The translations under genes and the position numbers were made by a program. Positions 22,101-32,580 of a stretch of DNA of 64,000 nt are shown in pieces. This DNA comes from Symsagittifera roscoffensis (lineage: Eukaryota > Xenacoelomorpha > Acoela > Convolutidae). The stretch lies in assembly GCF_963678635.1 (NCBI RefSeq), contig NC_087062.1:69226223-69290222 (forward strand). Reading direction: 5' to 3'. Each line of letters opens with the position of its first letter. Position 1 is the stretch's first letter. The notes beneath the pieces are model-generated. The model saw only the letters and a program-made list of their open reading frames with translations. It was not told the origin of the DNA and ran no database searches.

Positions 22101-24822
22101 CGAAACATGAAAAATATAAAGTGATTTCTCTAAAGTAAGACGTAATTTCTCTAATTCTTATCAATTTGTTGTGTAAGAATACGGCTGTTTAATAGTTATA
22201 GGAAACCTCGGCAATTTGATTTGATCTACCTAAACAAAGGTCGACGAAATATTCAAACATTTTCGAAACTCCCTCGCCAAAATCTTAGATGCAGCTGACT
22301 TAATTTTAATGCAAACTGGGCATGTTATGTGGATGTTTACTGCGTATAACTCGTTATAGTGCAAAGGTAGTGTCGAGGCATAAATTTGAAATTTTGTATC
22401 GTTTATGCAGCCCCACTTGAAGTCGCAGGTGACTCAGAAGCTGATCAATCAGCAGAGTGAAATCGCCATGCAGCAGGTATGCCAACAGACTCTTAGCAGA
22501 CTGAAGAGTGGGGCTTCAGAGTTCTACAAGTGTCTGGAGAAAGAAGAAAAGAGTCCGAAGAAGGAACAGGCGGCAGAGTTGAAACCGACCAAGCGCGAAT
22601 TACTTAAACCATCCAGTAAGGATCGCGGAAAATGAAATTATAATAGAAATTATATTTTAAGTTTCATGGTTTAAAAGCTATTTATCAGATAGATTGTAAT
22701 GAGTTCAGATAAGTAATGAAAAAGTAAGTTTTTAGGTATCATTGTATACAACAATTAACTTCAACAAGTCAATTTGCAAAAATCAAATCTAGGTACACAT
22801 TGCGGTTTTTTTTTCTAGAATGAGACTTTTTGTGTGAGATTTTTTGTAGGGCTCTACATCTTTCTCGAGTTCGAATGCAATTTTTCTAATGCAAAAGAAA
22901 CTGATCAAAAAGATTTTTTTTTTCAAGCGTAAGATCAGACAAATTTCCTAATAATAAGATTTTGTCGGCACATGAACTGTTCGTATGCGATCTACAAAAT
23001 TGTTGTCTTCGATCAGTGAACAAATTGCATTCAAATAGTTTTAGAATAAATTTTTTGCAGAAAGTGAATTATAATACCCGTAGATCATGGCTTCAAGCTT
23101 TCCAAAAACCTGCGTGCTGCAAGAAAATCAAGTCTGCATCGCTACAAAACCGATGAGCTTAGCTTTTCAACGTTTTATGCGATAATCGTTGAATACCAGA
23201 TAACTATGGGAAATGAACCGTCAGCAAATTTTTGTTTTTGTGCACAAATTAAAAATTAGTTTCTAGGAAGTTCAGAACTTCCCCGCTTTATATTTAATAG
23301 TTTAATTTAATTTTTCTTACTCATTTTTGCTGTCAGGTATTATACGTAGGATTGCGAATCTGTTCTGAAAAATTGGCCTTCTGAATTCTTCTAGTTTTCG
23401 AGATATCGATGTTTTTACGATTTTTCTGACGCAGAAAAAAATATCTTGGAAATAAATCTTAGGAAGCACAGATTTGGATAGGTATTTTTTTTGATAGGTA
23501 TGTTTTTCACTTACATTAGGCGTCTAATACCTGGAAAAAGTGGAAAAAAATAGAAATTAATTAAAAAGAAAAAGAAGTTTTTTTTTGGAAATAAATAAAG
23601 CTTGTGTAGGCGTTAAGTGGGCACCTTAGCGTGCCTTTAGCTTGTCCTCTCCATGCTGCTCCGTTGATTACAATTGAAGATCATGAAAAAATATGTCGAT
23701 TTAATTTTGTGTAGTTTATTTTGATGTATCATATTATGTAACTAGAGAAATAATTCTTCTTTTTCTGCTTGTATGTAAAAAGCAGCTTCTCTTTCTACGT
23801 AAAAAAAACTGGGTGTTGTGATTAGATCTTGATATCACTCATATTCTCAAGTCGAAACATGAAAAATATAAAGTGATTTCTCTAAAGTAAGACGTAATTT
23901 CTCTAATTCTTATCAATTTGTTGTGTAAGAATACGGCTGTTTAATAGTTATAGGAAACCTCGGCAATTTGATTTGATCTACCTAAACAAAGGTCGACGAA
24001 ATATTCAAACATTTTCGAAACTCCCTCGCCAAAATCTTAGATGCAGCTGACTTAATTTTAATGCAAACTGGGCATGTTATGTGGATGTTTACTGCGTATA
24101 ACTCGTTATAGTGCAAAGGTAGTGTCGAGGCATAAATTTGAAATTTTGTATCGTTTATGCAGCCCCACTTGAAGTCGCAGGTGACTCAGAAGCTGATCAA
24201 TCAGCAGAGTGAAGACGCCATGCAGCAGGTATGCCAACAGACTCTTAGCAGACTGAAGAGTGGGGCTTCAGAGTTCTACAAGTGTCTGGAGAAAGAAGAA
24301 AAGAGTCCGAAGAAGGAACAGGCGGCAGAGTTGAAACCGACCAAGCGCGAATTACTTAAACCATCCAGTAAGTTATTAGTCCATCTGTCAATAAGGTGGA
24401 TGATTCCAACCTCTGCGCTTCGTTTTTTTGCTGGTGTTTTTTTGGATTCAGTCAAACTCCCAAAAGCAATGATTCAAAGGAAATTTTACAGAATCGAATT
24501 GCCAATCATTTTTGAATGGGTGTAGTTTTCAGTCTTTAAACTGGATCAGAACACCCTCCCGTTTTCTGCTTTTTCCAATAGCAGCACATTCATGAATTTG
24601 GTTGCTTTTCTTTCAGTTGTTTTCGACGTCAACTCAAACGAGACCCAAACTGGAGACTTCCGCTGCTGCAATTCAGACTCTAATGCCGTCCAATGCTACT
24701 ACTGCACAGTCCTTATATGCACCTCAGGAAACGACAATCCGTGTGGAGCCCAGTGCAAATTGTGCAAGCAGTTCTTTTGTCATAAATGCCGTTGTGAAAA
24801 TTTGTGTCTAGGATGCTCCTGA
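19102..24822 (+). CDS. SIVA1: SIVA-like apoptosis regulatory protein, with duplicated exon 2
   Basis: SIVA proteins bind TNF-receptor-family tails and promote apoptosis through a cysteine-rich zinc-binding C-terminus. Proposed exons are 19102-19206 (ATG preceded by an in-frame TGA at 19096, donor CAG|GTGCTT, phase 0), 24163-24367 (acceptor TTTATGCAG, donor CCA|GTAAGT, phase 1) and 24617-24822 (acceptor TTTCTTTCAG). The product would be 171 residues; human SIVA1 has 175. Exon 2 has PHLKSQVTQKLINQQSE and a later RLKSGASEFY, colinear with the conserved SIVA N-terminal region (LKxxVxQK...LxxGA). Exon 3 ends with CKLCKQFFCHKCRCENLCLG, matching the SIVA C-terminal spacing CxLCx4C...ExLCx2C. Exon 1 is the least certain part because its donor is weak. 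An alternative start is the ATG at 24157, giving M-Q-P-H. An almost identical exon 2 lies upstream. Confidence 0.7.
19281..19700 (+). mobile_element. hAT-type MITE with near-perfect 8-bp target duplication
   Basis: Right end ATCCGCCCCTG; the left end is decayed (CACCAGCGGATTT). Flanks are TTCAAAGG and CTCAAAGG, an 8-bp duplication with one mismatch. Interior matches the 12.73-kb copy. Located in the proposed first SIVA intron. Confidence 0.8.
19850..20160 (+). repeat. SINE family B, near full-length
   Basis: Order: GTAAGGGTATTGCAATCGGG, a CCGTAAAC box, CAGGACTCATCTGGAATC, then the tRNA-like part CTGCACATTTAGTCTGGAGG..CGCCTGGGACG..GGGTTGGAATCTGAC, ending GGACCTG plus T-run and a 'CGTCGGTTTAGTTGCC' tail. 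The A-box-like and B-box-like words suggest a tRNA-derived pol III promoter. Confidence 0.55.
20487..20862 (+). repeat. Three tandem ~125-135-bp repeats
   Basis: ATGTTCGTTGTGATTTTTCC followed by AACTCGATTTTTT occurs at about 20490, 20613 and 20746. Each is followed by TTTATTCTGTTTTTT, GGCTTCGGC and TTATTTTATATCGGCTTAGT. The array ends 8 bp before the 1.75-kb tandem duplication begins. Confidence 0.7.
20871..24372 (+). repeat. Recent 1.75-kb tandem duplication
   Basis: Unit 1 is 20871-22620 (1,750 bp) and unit 2 is 22621-24372 (1,752 bp). By eye they differ only by two single-base length changes in homopolymers (near 22920 and 23547) and two substitutions in the exon. Each unit starts GATCGCGGAAAATGAAATTA and ends ATCCAGTAAG. 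The unit holds one 205-nt SIVA-like exon, a hAT MITE right-end fragment (about 22215-22290 and 23965-24045) and a single unit of the ~165-bp satellite (21585-21670 and 23330-23415). Confidence 0.92.
22411..22615 (+). CDS. Duplicate copy of SIVA-like exon 2 (exon 2a)
   Basis: Identical to the exon at 24163-24367 except for two adjacent codons (E-I in place of E-D after NQQS). The acceptor TTTATGCAG and a donor CCA|GTAAGG are both kept. The exon is 205 nt and enters in phase 0 but leaves in phase 1, so splicing 2a directly to 2b would shift the frame and reach a TGA about 17 codons later. It can therefore only serve as an alternative to exon 2b, or be skipped, or cause decay of the message. Confidence 0.65.
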
Positions 24823-25150
24823 AAGTGGTTCGAAATTTCATGCAATTTTAATGCCTTATTTATTGACTTCGAAAAATTTGAATAGAAGATACATTTTTCT
24901 GTGACACTAATGAAGATATTGAAATGATATTTATTCCTCAGGTGCCGGATTGTTAATGGAGCATCTATTGAGTGAATGGACAAATTGTTTTTAAATATTT
25001 ATTTTTTGATTGTACTTAAATTAACGCAATTGAATATTACCATTTGTATTTTTAACCTTTGATGATCTATTTAGTTGAGTTAATCTTTTTAGACTTTTTG
25101 GTGAGTTTAGACGTCGATATAAATGCTCATAATTTGAGATACCTGTTGAT
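24823..25150 (+). other. Probable 3' UTR of the SIVA-like gene
   Basis: AT-rich and non-coding. Contains 'TTTAAATATTTATTTTTTGATTG', which could serve as a degenerate end-processing region, but no canonical AATAAA close to the stop. Confidence 0.3.
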
Positions 25151-25440
25151 TACCTGGAATTGCAATCGGGTACTTGACTTTTCCCCGTAAATAACTTAAG
25201 GCACAGAATGGTCAAAATTAGAAATAGTCAATGTAGATTGTTTTTAATTCATTCTAATTTCTGTGTGTCCGGCGCACTTGGTCTGGAGATAAAGGTTGCG
25301 GCTGGGACGGCAAAGGTAATGTGTTCGAATCTGACTACCTGTTTTTTTTTTCAAACGGGAAATTAAAAAATTGTCGGCTCATTATTTGTATGCTCATGTT
25401 TTTTCGGCTTAAGTGGTCATATTTACGCAAGCAAAGCTTG
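25150..25440 (+). repeat. SINE family B, best-preserved copy
   Basis: GGAATTGCAATCGGGTACTT, CCCCGTAAATAACTT, GCACAGAATGGTC, then TGTGTCCGGCGCACTTGGTC..GGAGATAAAGGTTGCGGC..GGGACGGCAAAGG..GTGTTCGAATCTGACTACC, followed by T10 and a CGGCTCATTATTTGTATGC tail. GTTCGAATC matches a B box; the segment from TGTCCGGCGC to CTGAC is tRNA-sized (~75 nt). Confidence 0.6.
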
Positions 25441-25539
25441 TGTTCTAGTATGAACTCTCTTTTTTTTCCAACCTAAGTCGCAAATATTCCTTGGAGCGCA
25501 TTTATTGCGTTGTTTCTTCCATCTTTCACAAAAATAAAA

Positions 25540-26075
25540 GAGAAAAATCAATGAACTGGGTCTCAGAGCGAACTGCCAAAAATCACGATTTTATGTTGGC
25601 CTTACGTGCTGCCCTCCCTTGCATTCGATAAAAAAAGATCGGCGAGTCCTATGATATGATTGTTCAAGAAATTCAGAATATTTGCAACGGAATCTATTCA
25701 AAACCAGGAAAAACTGACGAGTTGTGCTATACTTCGGCTCTACTTAAATAAAAACCATGTTGCCAAACTGTGAAGTTTTATTCCTACCCTCCCTCTGCGA
25801 GATGCGGCCGTGAGTGGAATTACTAGGACAACAAATGCTGTCGAAGGATGGCAATTCGGCATCCAATCATATTTCAACGGAGCCCACCCTAACATGTGGA
25901 AATTAGTTAGCAGCCTGCAAAAAGACGCCTCCCAACAAAACTAATTTTTTTGATGCACCGACTGGCCATAAATGCACAAAGGAGAAAAATTACCGCGTAG
26001 TAATTGAAAGACTCCAAAACAAAATGGATTGCACGAAATGCTATAAATCTTATTAGAAATTACAGATGAAGTTTT
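25540..26075 (+). pseudogene. MULE-type transposase relic
   Basis: In one frame near 25810-25945 the sequence reads VSGITRTTNAVEGWQFGIQS, then YFNGAHPNMWKLVSSLQKDA. This matches the C-terminal 'RTNNAxEGWH...HPNxWKLIxxLxxEQ' signature of Mutator-like transposases, which in animals often pair with FLYWCH zinc fingers. A stop follows at QQN*. The stretch is less T-rich than its surroundings and carries stops and frame changes upstream. No terminal repeats were found, so it is a fossil fragment. Confidence 0.6.
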
Positions 26076-27720
26076 TCATGACTACTTTTTTTTCGGCTTG
26101 ATGAGTTTCCGTCTATTTTATATCAGTTTAATGGCCACATATTGAGCTTTTTGATGGGCGAAACAAGTTTGTGTGTGCTTGTCTGTGTTTTGAGGGCGAT
26201 GGGCACTTAATAATTTATTAGTTTTAAAAGTTTTTTGGTGTTTTTTTCTTTTCCCTTGTTTTGGTTTGATAGGTTTTGGCCTATATAACATTGGCTTAGT
26301 CGCTTATACTGCGTCGTTTCACGAGCTGTTTTTGTCTTATGCGGGTGAGGCGGACTTAATAAACTTTTTATCAGTGTTAATTTTTTTTCGGCTGTGTTTC
26401 GTTAGTGGCCAAATTGTTTCATTTGACGCATGAGTAAAGACTGTGTGTGTAGCCAAACTGATAGTGGCCAAGTTTTTTAATTTGACGCGTGAACAAAGTT
26501 TGTATGTGTGTGTTTGTTTGTTTGAGGGTGTGGGGGGCTTGATAGCTTTAAAACCATTTCGGCCTAAAGCGTTTCTGCTATGGTGTTTCCGCGTAATTTG
26601 AGGGCAAAAAGTATCCGTTTGGGAATATGTTTCAGTTTGGATGGGCTGTAAAAACTTTTGAGTTTTTTGAAGTTTTTTATGACAACAGTTTTGTTTTTAG
26701 CTCAACAGGTTTCGGCCCAAATCTTGTCGCCTTTGTTGCCGATCGGTAAATGATTTCCATTTTTAAGGGCTTTTCATGAGCTTCATCCGATACCTATATG
26801 AAGTTTTTCTAGCTGTAGTTTTTCAACTTTTGTCAAGTTATTTTTTCAAGTAATTTTTTCCAACGTAATTTTTCCTTATTTTTTGGCTTTTGTCTTTTTT
26901 CATTGACTATATTGTCGTGCAATGTGTTTTTCTGCACCGCAAGTGTTGCGAAGTGATATTTACCAAAGTCCCCTTAGAATTAATTTCTCTTTTCATTTTG
27001 GTTTGAAACGAAGTTAAGTTATAGAAATGCTTTTAAAATGTAGTGATCTTAAATTGTTAAGGCAACAAAAAGTTGGAATTTAAACAGTCTGATGTTAAGT
27101 TGTTTAGAGTTTAAAAAAAAGGTGGGAAGCGTTACATCCTAGGAAAGCCTGGACAACTACTTTTCAGGTGATAACTATTACTTATTTTATCGCAACTCTG
27201 TGTCAAACAAATTGAGCAGTAAGTTCTGAGCAATAAATGCAAAAATCAAACAAGGATAGTCAGCTACTGTGCAAAGAATACAGAATGTTCCGACCAGGGT
27301 CTTTAGAAAACTACGGTTTAGAAAGTTTTTTCCCAATTAATTTAGTTTTTTTTCTGCTTGGTATGATAAAAGGATCTGACGTAAAAATATAATTCAGGCA
27401 TATTAGACGGTCATAGTAATATAGCCAAATTGGACAATTTTTTTTCAGAAAAACGACAAGAAACTTAACACTTTTTTTAATTCAAGTTTTTTGAAGTGTT
27501 TGTTCCCAAAATTAAGCTAAAAAGCACCAAAAACTAGTTGTACTCGCTTAGAATTAAGTTTAAGGTCTTAAATTAATAGTAATTTAGCTGTTGTAAGCCT
27601 GCTCGCTGGCTTTATTTGCTCAAATTAAGACGAACATCAAAAACTTCAAACCGGTTTGTCTCGACACGGAAAAATTTTTGAAGCTTTTTAATGTGGTTCG
27701 AATCACGACTGGAAGGGCTT
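26076..27720. other. T-rich, gene-free stretch
   Basis: Contains repeated but irregular words (TTTCGGCTTGATGAG, GGTTTCGGCC, AGTGGCCAAATT(G)TTTCATTTGACGC at 26405 and 26465) related to those at 20.5 kb. No coding evidence. Confidence 0.4.
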
Positions 27721-27724
27721 TAAT

Positions 27725-28587
27725 ATGATATTTCATTCAACCCAGTCAGATGATTATTTGTGGTACCTAATTTTGCGTGGAAAAAAAACTAAAACACCCA
27801 AATACAAAGTTCCTCCACAATTCTCAAATAGTCGGAACAAAAAGTTCAGACTGGAAGTAGTAGTTGAGGAATTTTATAAGATATTGCATAAAATTGATGT
27901 AAGATTAATGAAAAGGGGCTGATTATATACCTCAAAGAGCTGCAGAATCTTTGAGCAAGGGGAGCTGATGTTTTTTGCGAGTCTCATTTTTTCAAAACGA
28001 ACGGTTATCTTGTGTTTCATTGTTTTGACGTATAATGAAAAAATAATCATATAATCCGCTTATCCCATAGAGTATAATCGACTAATCTGGCTTTCATCAA
28101 AAATTTATAATCAGATTATTGGGAATTGAATTGCTATTAATATCAATCAACCCTCCTGTACCCGATGAAAAATCCTATTATCACAAAAGTTTTGTATAAT
28201 CGGACAATTTTTCTTCTATGTCTTGGACAATAAATCAAAATCCTCCAATTCACATTCATTTAAATATTTGTTAATCGCTCTATCGATACCGAGATAATTT
28301 TTTTTCTTACTTCAAATAACATAAGAATCAGTTGTTTTGAGCTATTGCGAAGTATTCATTTGGTCTGCCGAAAACGAATCAGAAGTCAACTCTCAGCCGA
28401 ATTGACAAATTCAATTACAAATACCGAATTAAAATCAAGAAAATACGGCTCTTCAGACACTGTGGATGTGGTTGGGATTGCAAACACTGCTAGGGTAGAA
28501 CATATCATAACGATTGGGCGCGAATGGGAATGGATCTGTACTTCTCGCTTTCAATTCGAGATGGCCAGTGGGATATCAGGACGATGA
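27725..28587 (+). other. Two short ORFs of unusual composition, function unknown
   Basis: 27725-27922 encodes 65 codons and 28345-28587 encodes 80 codons (alternative start codons, so they would have to be internal exons if real). Both are less T-rich than the flanks. The second begins next to TTTTGAGCTATTGCGAAG and ends near GGACGATGATCTGC. I recognise no family and no convincing splice pair. They may be relics of a transposon. Confidence 0.25.
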
Positions 28588-28830
28588 TCTGCATCCAGTG
28601 TGCTACTTTTGAAACGACCTGAATCCTCTATTTGTGATCAAAAATCAACATAGGGGGCTATGAACAATAAATTAAGATCATCCAATTGACATTCTTTTAT
28701 ATACCTTTTAATATTCCGGGAATATATTTGTCCGCTCTATCGAAACGAAGCTGAATCTTTTCTTAATTTAAGTTACCTAATAATCTGTTCTTTTAGGTTA
28801 TTGCGAAGTATTCAGGTCTGTGCTATCGTA
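28190..28830 (+). repeat. Diverged direct repeat flanking a short ORF
   Basis: About 28205-28360 and 28630-28825 share ACAATAAAT(C/T)AA.ATC.TCCAATT.ACATTC, GCTCTATCGA.ACC/G, TTTTTCTTA.TT, ATAA(G)AATC.GTT and TATTGCGAAGTATTCA in the same order. Roughly 75% alike by eye. The 80-codon ORF lies between them. Confidence 0.5.
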
Positions 28831-30760
28831 TAAGCGTATAAACTAATGTCTTATGTTTTCTTTTCTGGTTAATAGGGTTTTTGGTTCATTGGTGCTGTTG
28901 TTTATTCTGCGACAAAATTTCAGGAAAACTGTTCAATGATCTAGTGGTGGATAATAGAAAAAGGTTTTCAATCTGGGTAGATTGGCAAGAATATTGGTGT
29001 TTCATTTTCAATGTGATCTTTTACAAGGCTCATTTCATTTTTCAAGTTTTTGTTTTTCAATTATCCCTTTAAAGCTGTTTTTGGTCATATTTTGTTTTTC
29101 TGAGTGAAGTGTAGCCTCGCCTATATATATCACAATTCGTATTTTTTCCTCTATTGTAGAGGTTAAACTATATGGCTCGGGAAAAAGTTAGGCGCCAGAT
29201 TGAAGTTAGGCGCCAGATTTTCTTAAGTATGAAACATCAACATTTCAACTTCTAATACATGTTTCGTCTTCTTGTCATTCCTTTCTTGTCATTGTCATTT
29301 GCATATTCTGTTTACTTCAAAGCAATTGCAACCGGGTACTATTTATTTCCCCTATAAGTTAATTTGTTCACATGATTCATCCTTGTATGTTTCCAGTTCA
29401 TTGGTATATTTGGCTAAATAGGTTTCTGATTCGCTCTTTTTACTGTTGACTTATACTTTGTCGTTTGCATGGCAACAGTATGTCTTCTTGGTGATAGATT
29501 TTCATTTTAAAATAGACTTTCTTTCATTTTTAAAGCTTAAGTTTTTTTGACATCATTTTTTTTTTTTACTCAATGAGCATATACTCTAATAATGCCGGCT
29601 TAAGTACCTTTTGGTTGATTTCTCCATGCTTATTTTATGCTGCCATTTGTCTTCATTGGCATGCTTTCTTCGTGGTAAATTGTGTCTTTCTTTAAACTGG
29701 CAACTTAGTGACTTTCTTCATTGTTTGTCAACTAGCTTGCCATGACACTTTTGCGATGTATCGCAAGTGGTGCCAAGCTCAGCTTCGCCTCTTTGTATGT
29801 TTTTCCTCGTGTGAAAGAAAGATTTAAGCTTCCTAGATGCTATCAAAGTTTCCTACTATGCAATCTCCTACATTAGTTGTCTTTAAAAAGTTTCTTGTTT
29901 CTTCAATGTGATTTTTAAGTTTTTGATGGAGTCCATGTTGTCATGTTATTCATTTTTGGAGAATTTGACGAGATGGAATGTTTCACAGGCATTTTTCGGA
30001 GTAATAATCATTCATGTATTTTATTGACTTTAAAAATCATGTGGACTTAGCTTTCGCGGCTTAAAGACCAGTAAAAACTATGTTTAAGCAAGATACATGC
30101 AGTGATACAAAAATCAAACTTTTTGAAAATGAGGATTTAAAATGTTTGAATTTTGGTTCCATTTTTCCAGCCGTAACTTTTTGCTTAGACGACTTCATTG
30201 CTCTCTTTGGTTGATTTGGTAAGTATGTGAAATCTCTGGAAAATACAGGATTATCGATAACAAGACAAGCGCGGCTGGCAAAATGTTTTTTTTTTCAAAT
30301 ATTTGTTCTGCAAACAGTGTTGTGAATGTATCAGCTTAAAGGTTTCGTGAGTTCCACCGTCGTTTCGATAAGTAGGTAGTTTTTAATTTTTTAAGTAGGG
30401 ATAAGTTAGACAATTTTAAGTTTTTTATAAGGGGATGAGGAAATTAGACAAGCAAATTAAACGGCTCCAATAAAAGGGAATTTAGACAACATGGATGAAA
30501 AGCAAAGGGCTAACAAAAATTATTGCTTGAAACAAAGTTTCACAAATACAACAAGACTGCTCGTATCAGGGCGAAGCCCTGAATGTTCTGACTGCCTTTT
30601 AAGGTTTATGGAGCAGCAGTAATAACACAACAAGTTAAATGAAATAAAATAAAATGAAATTTTTTTTTTCCAAAATTTGAATTTTTTTTTGAAAATCATC
30701 CCCCCACACGCCATATAAAGTACAAAAGGATACATTTCGCTCTTTGTAACAAATCAAATA
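28831..30760. other. Gene-free stretch with a truncated SINE-B
   Basis: 29325-29400 carries the SINE-B head (GCAATTGCAACCGGGTACTA, CCCCTATAAGTTAATTTG, TTCACATGATTCATC). Direct duplication TTAGGCGCCAGATT(G/T) at 29189 and 29205. Nothing else recognised. Confidence 0.4.
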
Positions 30761-30764
30761 TGGC

Positions 30765-31120
30765 AAATAAGCTTCGTTCAACCAATTTGGAACAATTTAT
30801 AAGACGGATTAAATCTCCGCTTTACGCGTTAATAGCGCGAATTATATCGCGCGTTAATTGTCCCAAATTGGTCAAAATGGCCGAAATGGCAATCTTTAAA
30901 CCCTCATAACTTTACGAAAATTGATCACAGGTAAAATATTTTTTCAAATTTAAGTTCAGGACAACAATGGCTTTCGAATGATATAAAAAATTCCGTCAAA
31001 AATGGCTAGTTAAAAAGTCGAAATTTGTCTGAAGAAAAAAAAAACCCACCCCGAGCACAAATATTCCGTTACTTTCGTATCGAAAGTCGGAACAAAAATA
31101 GTTGATGATTCCTTTGCATG
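30765..31120 (+). repeat. Dispersed repeat family R2, copy 1
   Basis: Colinear with 56965-57275: CCAATTTGGAACAATTT, AAGA(C/T)GGATT.AATCTC, 'CGCGTT..A', CCTCATAACTTTACG or its variant, ATTGATCACAGGT, AGTTAAAAAGT, GAGCACAAATATTC and CGAAAGTCGG(A/G)ACAAAAAT. Contains an imperfect GCGCGA/TCGCGC palindrome at about 30835-30855. Confidence 0.55.
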
Positions 31121-31596
31121 TCAAACTATTTATTATAAATGATTTTTAAAACGTTAATCCAAATATTATAAAACACTTTTGAAATGCATAAATTATACAA
31201 TTGCGACATTTGAAAATTTTGATTCGCATTTAAGAAAGACCGGACAAAAGCGTGTAGTCAGCGAACGTGAATTGTAGTCAGTAAACAAATTTCACACACG
31301 TTAACAATACAATTGCGTCGAATTTCCCATGTTGGTAGTTATGCATCGACGTCTAATTTCAATTTTTTGTCACGTCTAATTTCCTAGACCCCTATTCATA
31401 AGTAGGGTGTTTTTTATGTTTTAAGTAGAGATACGTGAGGTGTTTTTGGGTTATTCATGTTGACCTGATAGTCCTCTGTTAGGTTTGTATCGTGGAATGA
31501 GTTTTTGTTACGAATTTCATTTTGACCATGTTTATTGAAGCAGTTGTTTCTAGTGTGTGTTGTGTTTGGGGTATCAATAAACAAACTCTTTCCAAG

Positions 31597-31756
31597 CGCT
31601 GAGCGTCAAAAGCCCCCGAGTCAAAAGCCCCCGCGACAAATGCACCCCGTCAAAAGCCCCCGAGTCAAAAGCCCCCCGTGCCAATTGTATTCAGGCTTAT
31701 GGCACGGGGGGCTTTTGCGCCGGGGGCTTTTGACGGAGGGCTTTTGTCGCTCATCC
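31597..31756. mobile_element. 160-bp GC-rich foldback element with 9-bp target duplication
   Basis: Flanked by the perfect direct repeat CTTTCCAAG (31588-31596 and 31757-31765). The ends are inverted repeats containing TGAGCG(T/A)CAAAAGCCC. Inside, GTCAAAAGCCCCC is repeated three to four times on the left and as its complement GGGGGCTTTTG on the right, with a short AATTGTATTC centre. The whole folds into a hairpin. A 9-bp duplication is typical of Mutator-like elements, so this could be a MULE-derived MITE. Confidence 0.75.
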
Positions 31757-31899
31757 CTTTCCAAGTTAGTATTGCAACAATACATTTTTAGAATTTTTTT
31801 GGTTAAATATTTTTATCGTTCAAGCGCCTCTTATTTTACGGGGTTGCTGTTCTAATGTCAGGTCATCTTGTCCAATATTCGAAGCAGTAGTATCCAACT

Positions 31900-32380
31900 G
31901 TAACTAATGATTTTTTCAGTTTGTATCCAATGATCTAGGTCTTCGGGTGTGTTTTAGTTGTTTCCGCAAAATCAGGTACCCCAAATAGTTATCAAAATGG
32001 ATAGAGTGATATATTAATTAAAAGCCCTTTCAGTCCCAAAATGGTCGAAGTTTGAAGCAATTCAAAAAAGTTACTCTGTCGAGAAAAAACCGGTTTGAAA
32101 CTTTTGATTTTTAGTCTAATTTCCAGCTTTTTTTAACTTCTATATTGGCTATTATTGGTGTTATAATAGTATAAAAGATTTGAGACATGAGACTATTTAA
32201 ACAAGAAAATTAAGCATGATAAAGCTTAACAAAAAAAAGGTTTTTACAAAACTTAAACCAATTGCTAAATTTTTTAAAATATTTTTTGAATTTTTGTTTC
32301 TGTTTTTCATTTTTCGAAGAGAACTGTGGTCTAATATGACCAACTTACTAGTGTTATAAGTTTTTGTTTTGTTCCTCTCA
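31900..32380 (+). repeat. Dispersed repeat family R1, third copy
   Basis: GTGTGTTTTAGTTGTTTCCG then CAAAATCAGGTACCC.AAATA, AGAGTGATATAT, AAAGCCCTTTCAGTC, CGAGAAAAAACCGGTTTGAAA match the copy at 55.08-55.95 kb in order. Confidence 0.5.
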
Positions 32381-32580
32381 TCAGAGCGCGCGCAACAAAT
32401 GACAGAGACTTAAAAAAAGATTTGGCCTGAAATTTGTATGTTGCTTGCTTGCACATCAAGCGTCTAGTCTGTCAGTTTAGCTAGTTTTTGATAAATTCAG
32501 GTTAGTGATCCCAGATGATTTTGTCATAGTTTGGTTGCAGTTTTCACGAAGCCTTGCAGAAGGCTTCTCCGCCTCTGTGC

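Noticed and set aside
22215-22290. Sixth hAT MITE insertion
   Set aside because: Only a decayed right-end fragment (GGTCGACGAAA..TTTCGAAACTCC..ATCTTAGAT) remains, without terminal repeat or target duplication, and its second occurrence at 23965 is due to the tandem duplication.
22962-23156. 64-codon ORF present in both duplication units
   Set aside because: Identity only reflects the recent duplication. It starts with a non-ATG codon, shows no motif and lacks splice context.
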